Assembly (NCBI RefSeq): GCF_030345095.1
Contig: NZ_CP128360.1
Span: forward strand, 2,294,001 to 2,358,000
Origin: Solwaraspora sp. WMMA2056
GTDB lineage: Bacteria > Actinomycetota > Actinomycetes > Mycobacteriales > Micromonosporaceae
DNA: 64,000 bases
Reading direction: 5' to 3'
Shown here: piece after piece, positions 34,098 through 43,533 of the stretch
Numbering within the stretch: position 1 is the first letter of the stretch
Layout: the number at the start of each line of letters is the position of its first letter
Notes under the pieces: model-generated
The model's database searches: none
What the model was told of the DNA's origin: nothing
The model's input: only the letters and a program-made list of their open reading frames with translations
Translations under genes and position numbers: made by a program

Positions 34098-34936
34098 CCG
34101 CGTGGAGGCCGTCTGCCGTCACCCGTCGCGGGGTCGGCGCCGGTCTGCTCGGCTGCCTCGCGGCGTTGATGATGCTCGGCTGCACCGGGCCGGCCGGCGG
34201 CCCGAGCGACCCGCCGACGTCAACCGGCCCGGCCCCGACGGCGACGAACGCCGCGTACCGGGTGCTGGTCTACAGCCGGACCACCGGGTACCGGCACGAG
34301 TCGATCCCGGCCGGGATCGCCGCTGTCGGCGCACTCGGCGCGGCGCACGGCTTCGCTGTCGACGCCACCGAGGACCCGGCCGCCTTCACCCCGGACAATC
34401 TGCGCGGCTACGCCGCCGTCGTCTTCCTCAACACCAGCGGCGACGTACTCGACGACGCCGGCCGGGCCGCGTTCGAGGGCTACATCGGTGCCGGTGGCGG
34501 ATTCGTCGGGGTGCACGCGGCCGCCGACACCGAACACCAGTGGCCGTTCTACGGCGAACTCGTCGGCGCCTACTTCGCCCGGCACCCGCCGGTGCAGCCG
34601 GCCACCGTCGAGGTCGTCGACCGGACCCACCCGGCCACCGCGCACCTGCCGGCCCGCTGGGAGCGTACCGACGAGTGGTACGACTACCAGGCCGACCCGA
34701 CCGGTGCGCGGATTCTCGCGGTCCTCGACGAGACCAGCTACACCGGGGCCGGGACGGGGACCGCGCACCCACACGCCTGGTGCCGGTCGTACGCCGGCGG
34801 CCGCGCCTTCTACACCGGCGGCGGCCACACCGTCGAGGCGTACGCCGAGCCGGCCTTCCGCGCCCACCTGCTCGGCGCCATCCGGTACGCCGCAGGTCAG
34901 CTGCCCGCCGACTGCAGTCCGGCGGACTATCCATGA
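34094..34936 (+). CDS. ThuA-like lipoprotein
   Basis: This 280-residue lipoprotein has a signal peptide with lipobox LMMLGC near residue 28, then a ThuA-type fold (RVLVYSRTTGYRHESI, GFVGVHAAADTEHQWPFY, FARHPPVQPATVEV, YTGGGHTVEAY). ThuA-like proteins are related to glutamine-amidotransferase-type folds and are linked to sugar metabolism; the export signal places this one outside. The GTG start overlaps the regulator stop by four bases. The end of the gene is 82 bases before the first giant gene. Confidence 0.88.
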   Translation: MTAWRPSAVTRRGVGAGLLGCLAALMMLGCTGPAGGPSDPPTSTGPAPTATNAAYRVLVYSRTTGYRHESIPAGIAAVGALGAAHGFAVDATEDPAAFTPDNLRGYAAVVFLNTSGDVLDDAGRAAFEGYIGAGGGFVGVHAAADTEHQWPFYGELVGAYFARHPPVQPATVEVVDRTHPATAHLPARWERTDEWYDYQADPTGARILAVLDETSYTGAGTGTAHPHAWCRSYAGGRAFYTGGGHTVEAYAEPAFRAHLLGAIRYAAGQLPADCSPADYP

Positions 34937-35018
34937 TCTGATTGAACACGGAGTGTGATCTGGCGCACGCTGCATACCGGCCACGTCCGACAGCAGCAGC
35001 CTCCCCGAGGAGCAGCGC

Positions 35019-38000
35019 GTGTCAGAGCCATTCCGTACCGCCCTGCACCATCTCGCGGCGTCGGTCGCCGCCCGGTCCGCCGCGCAACTACCCCGGGACG
35101 CCCGGCTGGTGCACCGCCGCGACGAACGTGAACAACTCCTCGCCGGCAGCTTCGTCGACAGCCTCACCGGGCTGGCGCCGGCCCGCCGGGTCGGCCCGCT
35201 GCGTACCCCCGGCGGCGTCGACGTCTGGTACGAGGCGTTCGTCGCCGCCCGCCGGCTGCAGGTGCGCGAGGCCGGTGCCACCGCACCCGCGTTCGTGGTA
35301 ACCCAGGCCCGGCCGCCGGTCGTGGGGCGGACCGGCACCGTCGTGGAGATCGAAGCCGGCACCGTCTGGATCCGGGGCGACCTGTTCGGCGGCCTGCCGG
35401 CCGGCGCGTACGCCGGCCTGCGGGTCACCGGCGGGACCCTGACGCTGGGCACCGCGACGGTGCACGGCGACGTCATCGAGGTGCCGGCGCCACTGAGCGC
35501 CGTGCTACGGCTCGACCCGGCCCCTGACCCGCCGCCGACCGGTGCGGCGGACGGCTGCCGCGGCGCCGAGGCCGGCACCGCGCTGCCCGCGTCGGTGACC
35601 TTCCGGTTTCGGGCCGGCGCGGTCGAGATCGTCGGCGACCCCGGTGCGGCCAAGGCCTGGCGGCAGGAGTTCCGGTTCGGTCCGGCCACCGGGCGCACCA
35701 CGTTCGTCGAGCGGCTCTGGACCCTGGTGCTCGGCTACGTCGTCGAGCCGACCACGGTGGACGGTACGCCGATTGGTGCCGACCCGGCCGGCGACCCGTT
35801 GATCGGCGTCACCGGCACCGGCACGGTCCGCGACGCCGGGCTCGGCCTGCCGGTGGTGGCTGCCACCGACCCGGCGATCCTCGGCGAGGCGTCGACCGCG
35901 GCGACCTGGCTGCTGCAGGTCACCGGGCTGGCTGCCCGCTGGTACGCCCCGGACCTGCGCGAGCACCCGCTGGGCGACGCGTGGATCGTGATCGCCGCGT
36001 CCGGCGCGACGGTGCTCGCCGACCCGGTCGCCCCGTTGGCGCCGCCGGTCGCCCATGACATCCAGTTGTGGGCGATCGCCGGCGGCGGCGGGCACCGGCT
36101 GCCCTGGCGACAGCGCTACGCCGCACCGTTCTGGCTGTTCTACCGCTGCGACGCCGTCGACGGTGAATACCTGATGGTCACCGGGCACAGCGAGGTGGCC
36201 CTGGACCGGCCGGTGACCACCGCCGGGCAGCCGGTGCCGACCCTGACCGACGCCGGCACCCTGCTGCTGCACCGCCACGGCGGCGGGACCACCGCCCTGC
36301 TCGGCGCGGCGATCCCGGCCAACGCCCGACGCCACCATCAGTTCGCGTTGCGCAACGTGCTGCTGTGGACGACCGTACCGGCGTTCGTCTACGTCCGGGG
36401 AGCCCTCGCGGGGCCGGCCGGGCCGAGCGCCGACGGGCCGCTGCTGATCGACACCGGCAGCGCCCAACTGGCGTTCGGCCTGCACGGCTGGGCACCGACG
36501 CTGCCCGACCCGTACGTGTCCAACGGCGCCCTGACCGCGCCCCGGATCGGCCGGGAACCGCCACCGGCGGCGCTGGTCTGCCGGATCGACTGGACCACGC
36601 CGGACGACGTGACCGTGGCCTTCGACGGTCCACTCGGACCGGCGGTGGCCGTCACCGGCCGCCCGGCCTCACCGGGCACACCGCAGCCGCCGCCGAAATC
36701 CTCCGGTCCCGATATCGGGCCCAGCCAGGTCGAGCAGGGCAGCGTCGGTCTGGACAAGTCGACCGGTGCGCAGTGGGACGCCGCCCGCCGGCTGGAGCTC
36801 GAACTGCGCGGCCAGCGGATCCAGGCCGCCGCCCGGTCCGACGCCACCTCCACCTCGATGGTCGACGGCTACCTGGCCGAAGTGGTCGGACGGGTGCCGA
36901 ACCTGCTGCTGCTGGACGTCTCCACCAACCAGGACCTGCTCGGCGTCGGGCTCGGCGTCGGTCCGAACCACCCCGACACCCACTACACCGTCGCCGGCCT
37001 GGCCAGCCAGGCCGAGGTCGGTGCGCTACGGGTGACGGCACTGCCCCAGGTGCAGTGGGAACCGGTCCGCACCCTGGACACCGACCAGGACATCATGACC
37101 CTCGGCTGGTTCCCCACCCCGCTCGCCTCGGCCACCGACGGTGGGGCCACCTCACTCGGCGCCCGGTCGCAGCGGCTCGTCCCGGTGGTGCCCGCCGACG
37201 CGGTCGACGGCACCCTGGACGCCTTCGGCGACGGTACGCCGGTCGGGGTGCGCACCACGTTCCCGTTCGGCCTGATCGCGGCGGTGCTGGTGCAGCCGCA
37301 CGGCAGTGGGCCGCGCCCGGCCGACCTGCTCGGGCTGACCCGCCCCGAGTTCGGTGACGCCCGGGGCGGCATCCAGATCACCGCGCGGGCCGAAGGCGGC
37401 CGGCCCGACGGCGGCGGTGTGTCGGCGACCTTCGCCGGCCGGATGCGACAGCTGATCAACGGCGTGGACCTGCCCAGCGGTGCCCCGCTGGGGCTGTCGG
37501 TGCTCGGTGCCACCGCCGACCCGGGCGGCAGCGTCGAGACCGTCTTCAACACCGACATGGCCACCGACCCCCGGGTGCCGGTGACCCGGATCGACCTGTC
37601 CGGCTACGGCGGTTCGAACTTCAGCGACTGGAACAACCCGTTCGCCGCGTTCGCCGAGGCCGCCAAGGTGCAGTTCCGGGTGATGATCGGCCGGACCGCG
37701 CTGGAGGTCGTCAAGGTCAACAGCGTGCTGCACCCGTGGGGCATCCGGGTGACCCGCTCGGTCACCGTGGAACGCCGCCCCGGCGGCGGGGTGATCCGCC
37801 GCGACAGCGGCTGGCAGCCGTTCACCCCCGGCCTGTTCGACTACCGCTACCGCGACGCGGGGGCGGTCACCGTCGCCCCGTACACCTTCGACGCCGGAGT
37901 GTTCCGGGGCCTGTTCGGGGTGCGCAACATCCGACCGGCACCGGGTGCCGAGTTCGGCCACGGCGGCGCGCGGCTGGTGCCGTACCACTTCGACGCGGAC

Positions 38001-39659
38001 CTCGCCCTCGACGGCGCCGCCACGACGACGCCGGCGCTCGGGGTGCTCGGCTGGCTGCAGGTCGCGCCCAGCGGGGTACCGGCCGGGCCGGACGCGCTGC
38101 GGGCACTGATCGAGGCGCAGGGGCCGGTCGGCGGGCCGGTCGACACCGTAGTCGACGTCGGCGGCAGCGGCCTGCCGATGCGCGCCCAACGGATCGAGGT
38201 CGGCCTCGCCGACGACGCCGGCACCCCGGTGTTCGTGGCGACCCTGCGCGGCACCCCGCAGCTGCCGACGACCGGCTCCTGGTCGATGGCGGTCCGCCCG
38301 GTCGCCACCGCGCCGCCCGGCGGCGGCGAGGCGACCGGAGTCGCCGACACCCGGGGTACGCCGTTGATCCGCCGCTACCCGGTCGCCTACCCGGCCAACG
38401 AGACGCCGATCGGCGTACCGCCACTGGCCGGCACACCGGGGGAGTACCGGTTCGCCGACGCCGCCGACCTGCTGTGCCCGACCGACCCGGCCACCGAGTA
38501 CGCCTTCGTGCAGTCGACCCCGACCCACGCGTTCCTGTTCCCCCGCCCGGTGGTGCCGGCACCCGGGGTGCCGCGCATCGAGTCGCGGCACCGGCCCGCG
38601 CTGGCCGACATCCTGGCCCGGTCGACCTCCAAGGGGGCGTTCCCGCCGCCGCCGAACACCCTGGAGACCGCCCCCGGCACACTGCACCTGGACGTCGGAC
38701 CGGCCGGCACCCTGGCGTTCAGCAACCCGTTGACCTTCACCAACCCGCCGACCGCGCTGCAACTGGCCGGCACCCCCGGACACGGCTCGGCGCTGCGCTA
38801 CGACGGCGCGACGCTGCGGCTGGAGGTCACCGGGGACCGCTGGTCGGCCGACTTCACCGGGCTGCGGATCTGGACCGACGTGGCCGGCCTGGCCGAACTG
38901 ACCGGATCCGAGCTGCACATCGTCGGCGGCACCGACCAGCGGCCGCAGGTCGCCCAGCTGCGGTCGCTGCTGCTCGCCGAGATCGAACAGATCCTGCAGT
39001 ACCTGCCGTTCGTCGCCGACCGGGGGGTGCAGGGCCCGATCGACCTGGCGGCGGCCAACGCCAAGCACGAGCTGAAGTTCGAGACGAAGCTGAAGGTCGA
39101 CCTGCCGGACACGATCGTCCCGCTCGGCGACTACTTCAAGCTCAGCCTGGCGGTGGCGCTCAGCGCCGGGGTCAGCCTCACCGACGGCAAGGCCAAGGGG
39201 GCGGCCAGCCTCGGGATCGGCCTCGAAGGCAAGATCCCGGTGCTGTCGGTCGGCGTCGCGAAGGTCTTCATCATCGTCTCCGGCAGCATCACCTTCTCCA
39301 TCGCCCTCGTCTCCGGCACGGTCACCAGCGAGAAGCTCGAACTGGTCGCGTTCGCTGGCGTCGGGGTGCAGGGCCAGATCGGCCCGTTCAAGGCGTACGC
39401 GTTCCTCGGCATCGGCTTCGTGCTCGTCTACGACGCGATCGCCGGCCAGACCAAGTACGGCGGACTTGTCGCGCTGGAAGCCGGGGTGGACCTCAAGGTC
39501 GTCAAGGTCAAGATCAGGGCCGAGCTCAAGGGCCTGGTGTACGACGACGCCGGCACCACCAAGTGCGACTACTCCGGCTCCGTGAAGATCCAGGTCGATC
39601 TCTTCCTGATCATCTCCATCAGCGCGTCCTACCAGGTCACCGAGACCGCGACCCTGTGA
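35019..39659 (+). CDS. Giant protein of unknown function (1546 residues)
   Basis: No family is recognised. There is no signal peptide. The sequence is rich in beta strands, Gly, Ala and Pro. Residues about 555-585 form a polar linker (PPPKSSGPDIGPSQVEQGSV). The last 200 residues (from about 1347) change to long alternating hydrophobic strands such as LSVGVAKVFIIVSGSITF and VQGQIGPFKAYAFLGIGF, which could form a barrel, a sheath or a membrane or lipid-contact surface. GTG 35019 has GAGGAG six bases upstream. The companion at 39692 starts 32 bases after the stop with its own ribosome binding site, so they are an operon. A shell, tail or toxin-like assembly is conceivable, but nothing proves it. 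Confidence 0.6.
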   Translation: MSEPFRTALHHLAASVAARSAAQLPRDARLVHRRDEREQLLAGSFVDSLTGLAPARRVGPLRTPGGVDVWYEAFVAARRLQVREAGATAPAFVVTQARPPVVGRTGTVVEIEAGTVWIRGDLFGGLPAGAYAGLRVTGGTLTLGTATVHGDVIEVPAPLSAVLRLDPAPDPPPTGAADGCRGAEAGTALPASVTFRFRAGAVEIVGDPGAAKAWRQEFRFGPATGRTTFVERLWTLVLGYVVEPTTVDGTPIGADPAGDPLIGVTGTGTVRDAGLGLPVVAATDPAILGEASTAATWLLQVTGLAARWYAPDLREHPLGDAWIVIAASGATVLADPVAPLAPPVAHDIQLWAIAGGGGHRLPWRQRYAAPFWLFYRCDAVDGEYLMVTGHSEVALDRPVTTAGQPVPTLTDAGTLLLHRHGGGTTALLGAAIPANARRHHQFALRNVLLWTTVPAFVYVRGALAGPAGPSADGPLLIDTGSAQLAFGLHGWAPTLPDPYVSNGALTAPRIGREPPPAALVCRIDWTTPDDVTVAFDGPLGPAVAVTGRPASPGTPQPPPKSSGPDIGPSQVEQGSVGLDKSTGAQWDAARRLELELRGQRIQAAARSDATSTSMVDGYLAEVVGRVPNLLLLDVSTNQDLLGVGLGVGPNHPDTHYTVAGLASQAEVGALRVTALPQVQWEPVRTLDTDQDIMTLGWFPTPLASATDGGATSLGARSQRLVPVVPADAVDGTLDAFGDGTPVGVRTTFPFGLIAAVLVQPHGSGPRPADLLGLTRPEFGDARGGIQITARAEGGRPDGGGVSATFAGRMRQLINGVDLPSGAPLGLSVLGATADPGGSVETVFNTDMATDPRVPVTRIDLSGYGGSNFSDWNNPFAAFAEAAKVQFRVMIGRTALEVVKVNSVLHPWGIRVTRSVTVERRPGGGVIRRDSGWQPFTPGLFDYRYRDAGAVTVAPYTFDAGVFRGLFGVRNIRPAPGAEFGHGGARLVPYHFDADLALDGAATTTPALGVLGWLQVAPSGVPAGPDALRALIEAQGPVGGPVDTVVDVGGSGLPMRAQRIEVGLADDAGTPVFVATLRGTPQLPTTGSWSMAVRPVATAPPGGGEATGVADTRGTPLIRRYPVAYPANETPIGVPPLAGTPGEYRFADAADLLCPTDPATEYAFVQSTPTHAFLFPRPVVPAPGVPRIESRHRPALADILARSTSKGAFPPPPNTLETAPGTLHLDVGPAGTLAFSNPLTFTNPPTALQLAGTPGHGSALRYDGATLRLEVTGDRWSADFTGLRIWTDVAGLAELTGSELHIVGGTDQRPQVAQLRSLLLAEIEQILQYLPFVADRGVQGPIDLAAANAKHELKFETKLKVDLPDTIVPLGDYFKLSLAVALSAGVSLTDGKAKGAASLGIGLEGKIPVLSVGVAKVFIIVSGSITFSIALVSGTVTSEKLELVAFAGVGVQGQIGPFKAYAFLGIGFVLVYDAIAGQTKYGGLVALEAGVDLKVVKVKIRAELKGLVYDDAGTTKCDYSGSVKIQVDLFLIISISASYQVTETATL

Positions 39660-39691
39660 GCCAAGGGTCGGGTCGGCGAAGGAGTCGGACA

Positions 39692-42600
39692 ATGGCAACC
39701 CCGCACAAACTCACCCTGGTGCCGTACCTGCGGCGCTGGGACCACACCGGCCGCACCCTCACCGTACGGCTGCTGGTCGCCCCGGCCACCGACCCGCTCG
39801 CGCCTCTGCTGCCCGCCCCGGCCGGGGTGCCGGCCTTCGCCGACGCCCACCTCGCCTTCGCCGTGTCCATCTCGGACACCGTCGGGGCGCTGCCGCAGCG
39901 GGACCGGGTCGACCAGACCGTCGCGCTGCCCACCGCACCGGCGACCCGGCACGCCCCGCACGCCCGGGACATCTTCACCGCCATCGGCGCCGCGCTGGAG
40001 ATCCCGGCCGGACCGGCCGGTGACACGTTCACCCCGCAGGGCCGCGACACCACCCGGCAACTGCGCAAGTACCTGCCGGGCAGCTACCGCCGGTCGTTCG
40101 GGTTCGTCCGCCCACGTACCCCGCTCGCCGTCACCGACGCCAGCTACCACTGCCTGATGAAGTGCCCGCCGGACGCGGCACCGCCGGCACCGCCGATGGT
40201 GATCGGCTGGGGCGAGGCGATCGCCTACGCGCTGCGCCGCCCCCGGCTCGCCGAAGCCCTCGGCCTGGTCGTCACCCTCGACGTACCGGTCGATGCCGAT
40301 CCGCGACTGGCCGCCGGCGGCTGGCTCTGGGTCGACCTGGCCGACCACAGCGACTACGCCGACGCCGTCACCGCCGACCCGACGCTGCTGCGCGCCTTCG
40401 CCACCCGGGTACCGCCGCTGCCGGCCGACGGCACCCGGCCGATCTTCACCCCGGTGACGTTCCCGGTCAGCGCCGACGCCACCGAGTCCGCCACCCTCGG
40501 CAACTACGACAAGGTCTTCGCCGAGGCGCTGCGCTTCGACGACGGCTTCGCCAAGATCGTGCACGCCCGGCAGCCGGTCAGCGCCGACCTGCTCGACGAA
40601 TCCGGCGACGGCGCGCCGATCGCCCGCGACGAAGGCGTCCAGCTCGGCTGGGACGACGAGGACATCCTCGAAGGCCAGAACCGGGCACTCGGCGCCCCAC
40701 CCGACGGCGAGGACCCGGTGCTCGCCCCCCGGGGCGTGCTCGGCTACCGGGTCGACGTACGCCCGGCCGGCGGCACCGACTGGACGTCGCTGTCGTTCGT
40801 CGACGCGCCGCTGACCATCGGCGTCGATCTCGGGACGGCCCGCGAGGAACGCTGGAGCGAGGTCGCCCCGGCCGAACACAGCGGCCAACTGTGGCTGCCC
40901 GCCTGGTTCGTCCGCTGGCGCGGCGGTTCCCTCGTCGTCGACACCGACGACGAGCAGCGCCTGATGGAGGTGACACCCGGCCCGCCGGGGGAGGCGGTGC
41001 CGGTCGACGCCGACACCGTGACGCCGCGCTACGGCCAGTCGTACGAGTTCCGGGTCCGCCTCGCCGACACCACCGGTGGCGGACCGCCGGTCGACGCCGC
41101 GCCGAGCGGCGTCGGTGAGGCCCCGACCGCGCTGCTGCACCTGCGGCGGCACCGGCCGCCGGCCCGGCTCAGCTACGACCCGTACGCCCCGGAACCGGAC
41201 GGGACCCTCGCGGCGCTGCGGGTGCACCGCCCGCGTCTGGGCTACCCCGAAGCGGTGTACGCCGCCGGCCCGGCGGCCCGCGCCGACCTGCTCGCCCAGA
41301 TCGCCGCCAACGACGCCGCCCCGCCGGAGGCGGTGACCGTGCCCGGCATCGCCGACCCGGACGCCGTACTGCTGCAGGTGCGAGTGCTGCTGAAAGCGCC
41401 GGCCTTCGACCCGGCCGCCGACGCCGACGGGTACGCCGAGTGGTACACCACCACCCGGCTGTTCCCCGACGACCCGGCGTCGGCGTACGACCTCGAACTT
41501 TCCTGGGTGGACGCCGGCGACTACCGGTCGGTCGACGTCACCGACCAGCTCGGCCCGGACGGGCTGGTCGACGGCCCGGTCACCGTGGTCACCGCGCGGG
41601 ACCTGCGGCTGGAGGTCCGTGCCCTGGGCCGCGACGGCCTCGGCTACTTCGGCAGTGACGCCGCCCGGCACGGACCGGTCGACCGGATCGACCTGCACGG
41701 GCTGGCCGACCCGGCGGCCGACGCCGACCTGCTGCGCCCGCTGCCGTCGGCGGACACCCTGCGCTCGGTGTTCCTGCGCCCCGACCCGGCCGGTGCCCCG
41801 CCGGCGGCCCACGCCGTCGCCGCCCAGGCCGCCCCGACCCCGGCCCTGCTCGGCCGGCTGGCCGGCGCGCTCGGCCTGGTCGCCGACGGCCCGACCCTGC
41901 TCGGCGTGCCGGGGGAGCGGGTGGTGTTCGGCTGCGCCGGGCTCGGCCACCACCTCGCCCCCGACGGTGGCAGCGTCGAGTTCACCGACCCGACCGCACT
42001 CGCCGGGCAGTGGCTCAACGCGGTGACCCTGGTGATCGACCGGGACTGGACCTGGCGCGGTGCCGGCTCGCCGACGGTGACCCTGACCCGCACCGTACGG
42101 CTGCCGGACGTCCCCGGTTTTCCGGACCAGGTCACCGAGGTCGGCGTGCTCGAACTGGTCGGATCGGTGAACGTGCAGGCCACCCGGGGCACGCCCGACC
42201 GGGGCCACGTACGGATGATCTTCCTGGACGCGTTGGCCGCACCGCCGGGCCCCGACGGGCTGCCGTACGAGCCGCAGGTCGAGTACCAGCTGGCGGTGCG
42301 CCTGGAAACCGGCGACGTGGTGCGACAGGCGATCTCGTCGACCCTGCCGATCGTCACCCCGCCCCGGCAGGTGCCCCGGGTCGTCGCCGCCGGTGTCGCC
42401 CTCACCCCGTACGGTACCGACGCGGCGTACGCGACGACCACGCCCCGGATCCGGCGGCTGTGGCTGGAGTTCGCCGAGCCGCTGGCCGACCCGCGCGACG
42501 CCTACTTCGTCCGGCCGCTGACCGTCACTCCGGACCCGATGCTGCTGCCCGGCACCGAACCGGTGGCCGACCCGGCCACCGTGCCGACGCTGCCGCTGGA

Positions 42601-43333
42601 CCCGGAGACCGTCCGGGTGATCACCCCGGGCCAGGTCCAGGACCTCGCCGGGTACGCGACCATGCAGCGGATGGAGCCGGCCGCCGACAGCGACCGGCAC
42701 TTCCTGGTGCCGTTGCCGCCGAACACCGACCCCGGCTCGCCGGAGCTGTTCTCGTTCTACACCTACGAGATCCGGGTCGGTCACGACCGTGGGCCGGCCG
42801 ACGATCCACTCTGGTCCACCGCGCAGGGCCGGTACGGCGAACCGCTGACGCTGGAAGGCGTGGCTCACCCGGCACCGGAGCTGGCGGCCACGGTGCTCGC
42901 CGAGCCGGACGGGGCGGTCCGGGTGCGGGCCCCGTACGCCACCCCGTACGTCGGACTGCGCCGGGCGCTGCCGTCACCGCCGAACACCCGGCTGTGGGCG
43001 GTGCTGTACGCACGGGTGGTGCAGGCCGACGCGAGCACCCGGCGCAACGTGCAGATCGGCCTGCGCCAGCTGACGATCCCGCGACGCCGGGTCGAGCTCC
43101 GCTCGGTGCCGCTGCCGGTGGAGGGGGAGACCGCCTGGTCCGGCGCGGAGGTGCGGGCCGCGTTGGCAGCCGCCGGGCTGCCGGCCGGGCTGCCGGTCAG
43201 CACCCTCGTCGTCGAGGTGCTGCCGGAGCCGAACGGCAGTTTCGCCGACCCGCTCGGCGGTGACCTCGGCCAGGTGCGGATTCTGCGGACGTCGCCGCTG
43301 TCCGCCGTCGAGCGTGACTGCTGCGTGTCCTGA
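39692..43333 (+). CDS. Giant protein of unknown function (1213 residues)
   Basis: This is the second gene of the pair. No signal peptide, membrane segment or known domain was seen. It looks multidomain: an N-terminal beta-rich part (LTLVPYLRRWDHTGRTLTV), a middle with an acidic stretch (DDEDILEGQ) near residue 330, several Pro-rich fibronectin-like or sandwich segments, and a C-terminal region from about residue 890 (VPRVVAAGVALTPYGT, FSFYTYEIRVGHDR). It ends DCCVS, a vicinal Cys pair that could bind metal or form a disulfide. AAGGAG at 39679-39684 supports ATG 39692. An open frame continues upstream of this ATG in a different reading frame from the first gene and is not real. Confidence 0.6.
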   Translation: MATPHKLTLVPYLRRWDHTGRTLTVRLLVAPATDPLAPLLPAPAGVPAFADAHLAFAVSISDTVGALPQRDRVDQTVALPTAPATRHAPHARDIFTAIGAALEIPAGPAGDTFTPQGRDTTRQLRKYLPGSYRRSFGFVRPRTPLAVTDASYHCLMKCPPDAAPPAPPMVIGWGEAIAYALRRPRLAEALGLVVTLDVPVDADPRLAAGGWLWVDLADHSDYADAVTADPTLLRAFATRVPPLPADGTRPIFTPVTFPVSADATESATLGNYDKVFAEALRFDDGFAKIVHARQPVSADLLDESGDGAPIARDEGVQLGWDDEDILEGQNRALGAPPDGEDPVLAPRGVLGYRVDVRPAGGTDWTSLSFVDAPLTIGVDLGTAREERWSEVAPAEHSGQLWLPAWFVRWRGGSLVVDTDDEQRLMEVTPGPPGEAVPVDADTVTPRYGQSYEFRVRLADTTGGGPPVDAAPSGVGEAPTALLHLRRHRPPARLSYDPYAPEPDGTLAALRVHRPRLGYPEAVYAAGPAARADLLAQIAANDAAPPEAVTVPGIADPDAVLLQVRVLLKAPAFDPAADADGYAEWYTTTRLFPDDPASAYDLELSWVDAGDYRSVDVTDQLGPDGLVDGPVTVVTARDLRLEVRALGRDGLGYFGSDAARHGPVDRIDLHGLADPAADADLLRPLPSADTLRSVFLRPDPAGAPPAAHAVAAQAAPTPALLGRLAGALGLVADGPTLLGVPGERVVFGCAGLGHHLAPDGGSVEFTDPTALAGQWLNAVTLVIDRDWTWRGAGSPTVTLTRTVRLPDVPGFPDQVTEVGVLELVGSVNVQATRGTPDRGHVRMIFLDALAAPPGPDGLPYEPQVEYQLAVRLETGDVVRQAISSTLPIVTPPRQVPRVVAAGVALTPYGTDAAYATTTPRIRRLWLEFAEPLADPRDAYFVRPLTVTPDPMLLPGTEPVADPATVPTLPLDPETVRVITPGQVQDLAGYATMQRMEPAADSDRHFLVPLPPNTDPGSPELFSFYTYEIRVGHDRGPADDPLWSTAQGRYGEPLTLEGVAHPAPELAATVLAEPDGAVRVRAPYATPYVGLRRALPSPPNTRLWAVLYARVVQADASTRRNVQIGLRQLTIPRRRVELRSVPLPVEGETAWSGAEVRAALAAAGLPAGLPVSTLVVEVLPEPNGSFADPLGGDLGQVRILRTSPLSAVERDCCVS

Positions 43334-43374
43334 CCCCGTCGACCCCGCTGACCCCGTCGACCCCGTCGACCCCG
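43330..43374. repeat. Five tandem 9-bp units including the stop codon
   Basis: Units of the form YYGACCCCG (CTGACCCCG or TCGACCCCG) are repeated five times. The first contains the TGA stop of the second giant gene at 43331-43333. Confidence 0.8.
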
Positions 43375-43430
43375 CCGGCCGGTGGTCGGCGGTCGGGCGG
43401 ATGGTCGTGGTGGTCGGCGGCGGGTAGGTC

Positions 43431-43489
43431 GCGGAGTTCCCGGGCCGGGGCGGTCGTCGGCGTCGACCGCCCCGGCCCGGGAACTCCGC
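43431..43489. terminator. Perfect 26-bp inverted repeat, likely bidirectional terminator
   Basis: Bases 43431-43456 and 43464-43489 are exact reverse complements around a 7-base loop; the arms contain GGAGTTCCCGGGCCGGGGCG and its complement. It lies between two convergent genes, the expected place for a two-way terminator. Confidence 0.85.
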
Positions 43490-43500
43490 TGGCTCATCGG

Positions 43501-43526
43501 GTCAGCTGGCCGGCCGGCCAGCTGAC
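43501..43526. repeat. 26-bp perfect palindrome at the end of GH43 gene
   Basis: GTCAGCTGGCCGG at 43501-43513 is followed directly by its reverse complement. GGGTCAGCTGGC occurs at 43499-43510 and again at 43531-43542, where it contains the GH43 stop. The palindrome thus incorporates a copy of the gene's 3' end. Confidence 0.8.
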
Positions 43527-43533
43527 CCGGGGG

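Noticed and set aside
37736-39691. Upstream extension of the second giant protein inside the first
   Set aside because: The extension is Arg/Pro-rich with no sense, and AAGGAG precedes ATG 39692.
37152-42868. Long minus-strand frames opposite the giant genes
   Set aside because: They are composition shadows rich in Arg, Gly and Val; the plus-strand genes have good ribosome binding sites and plausible folds.
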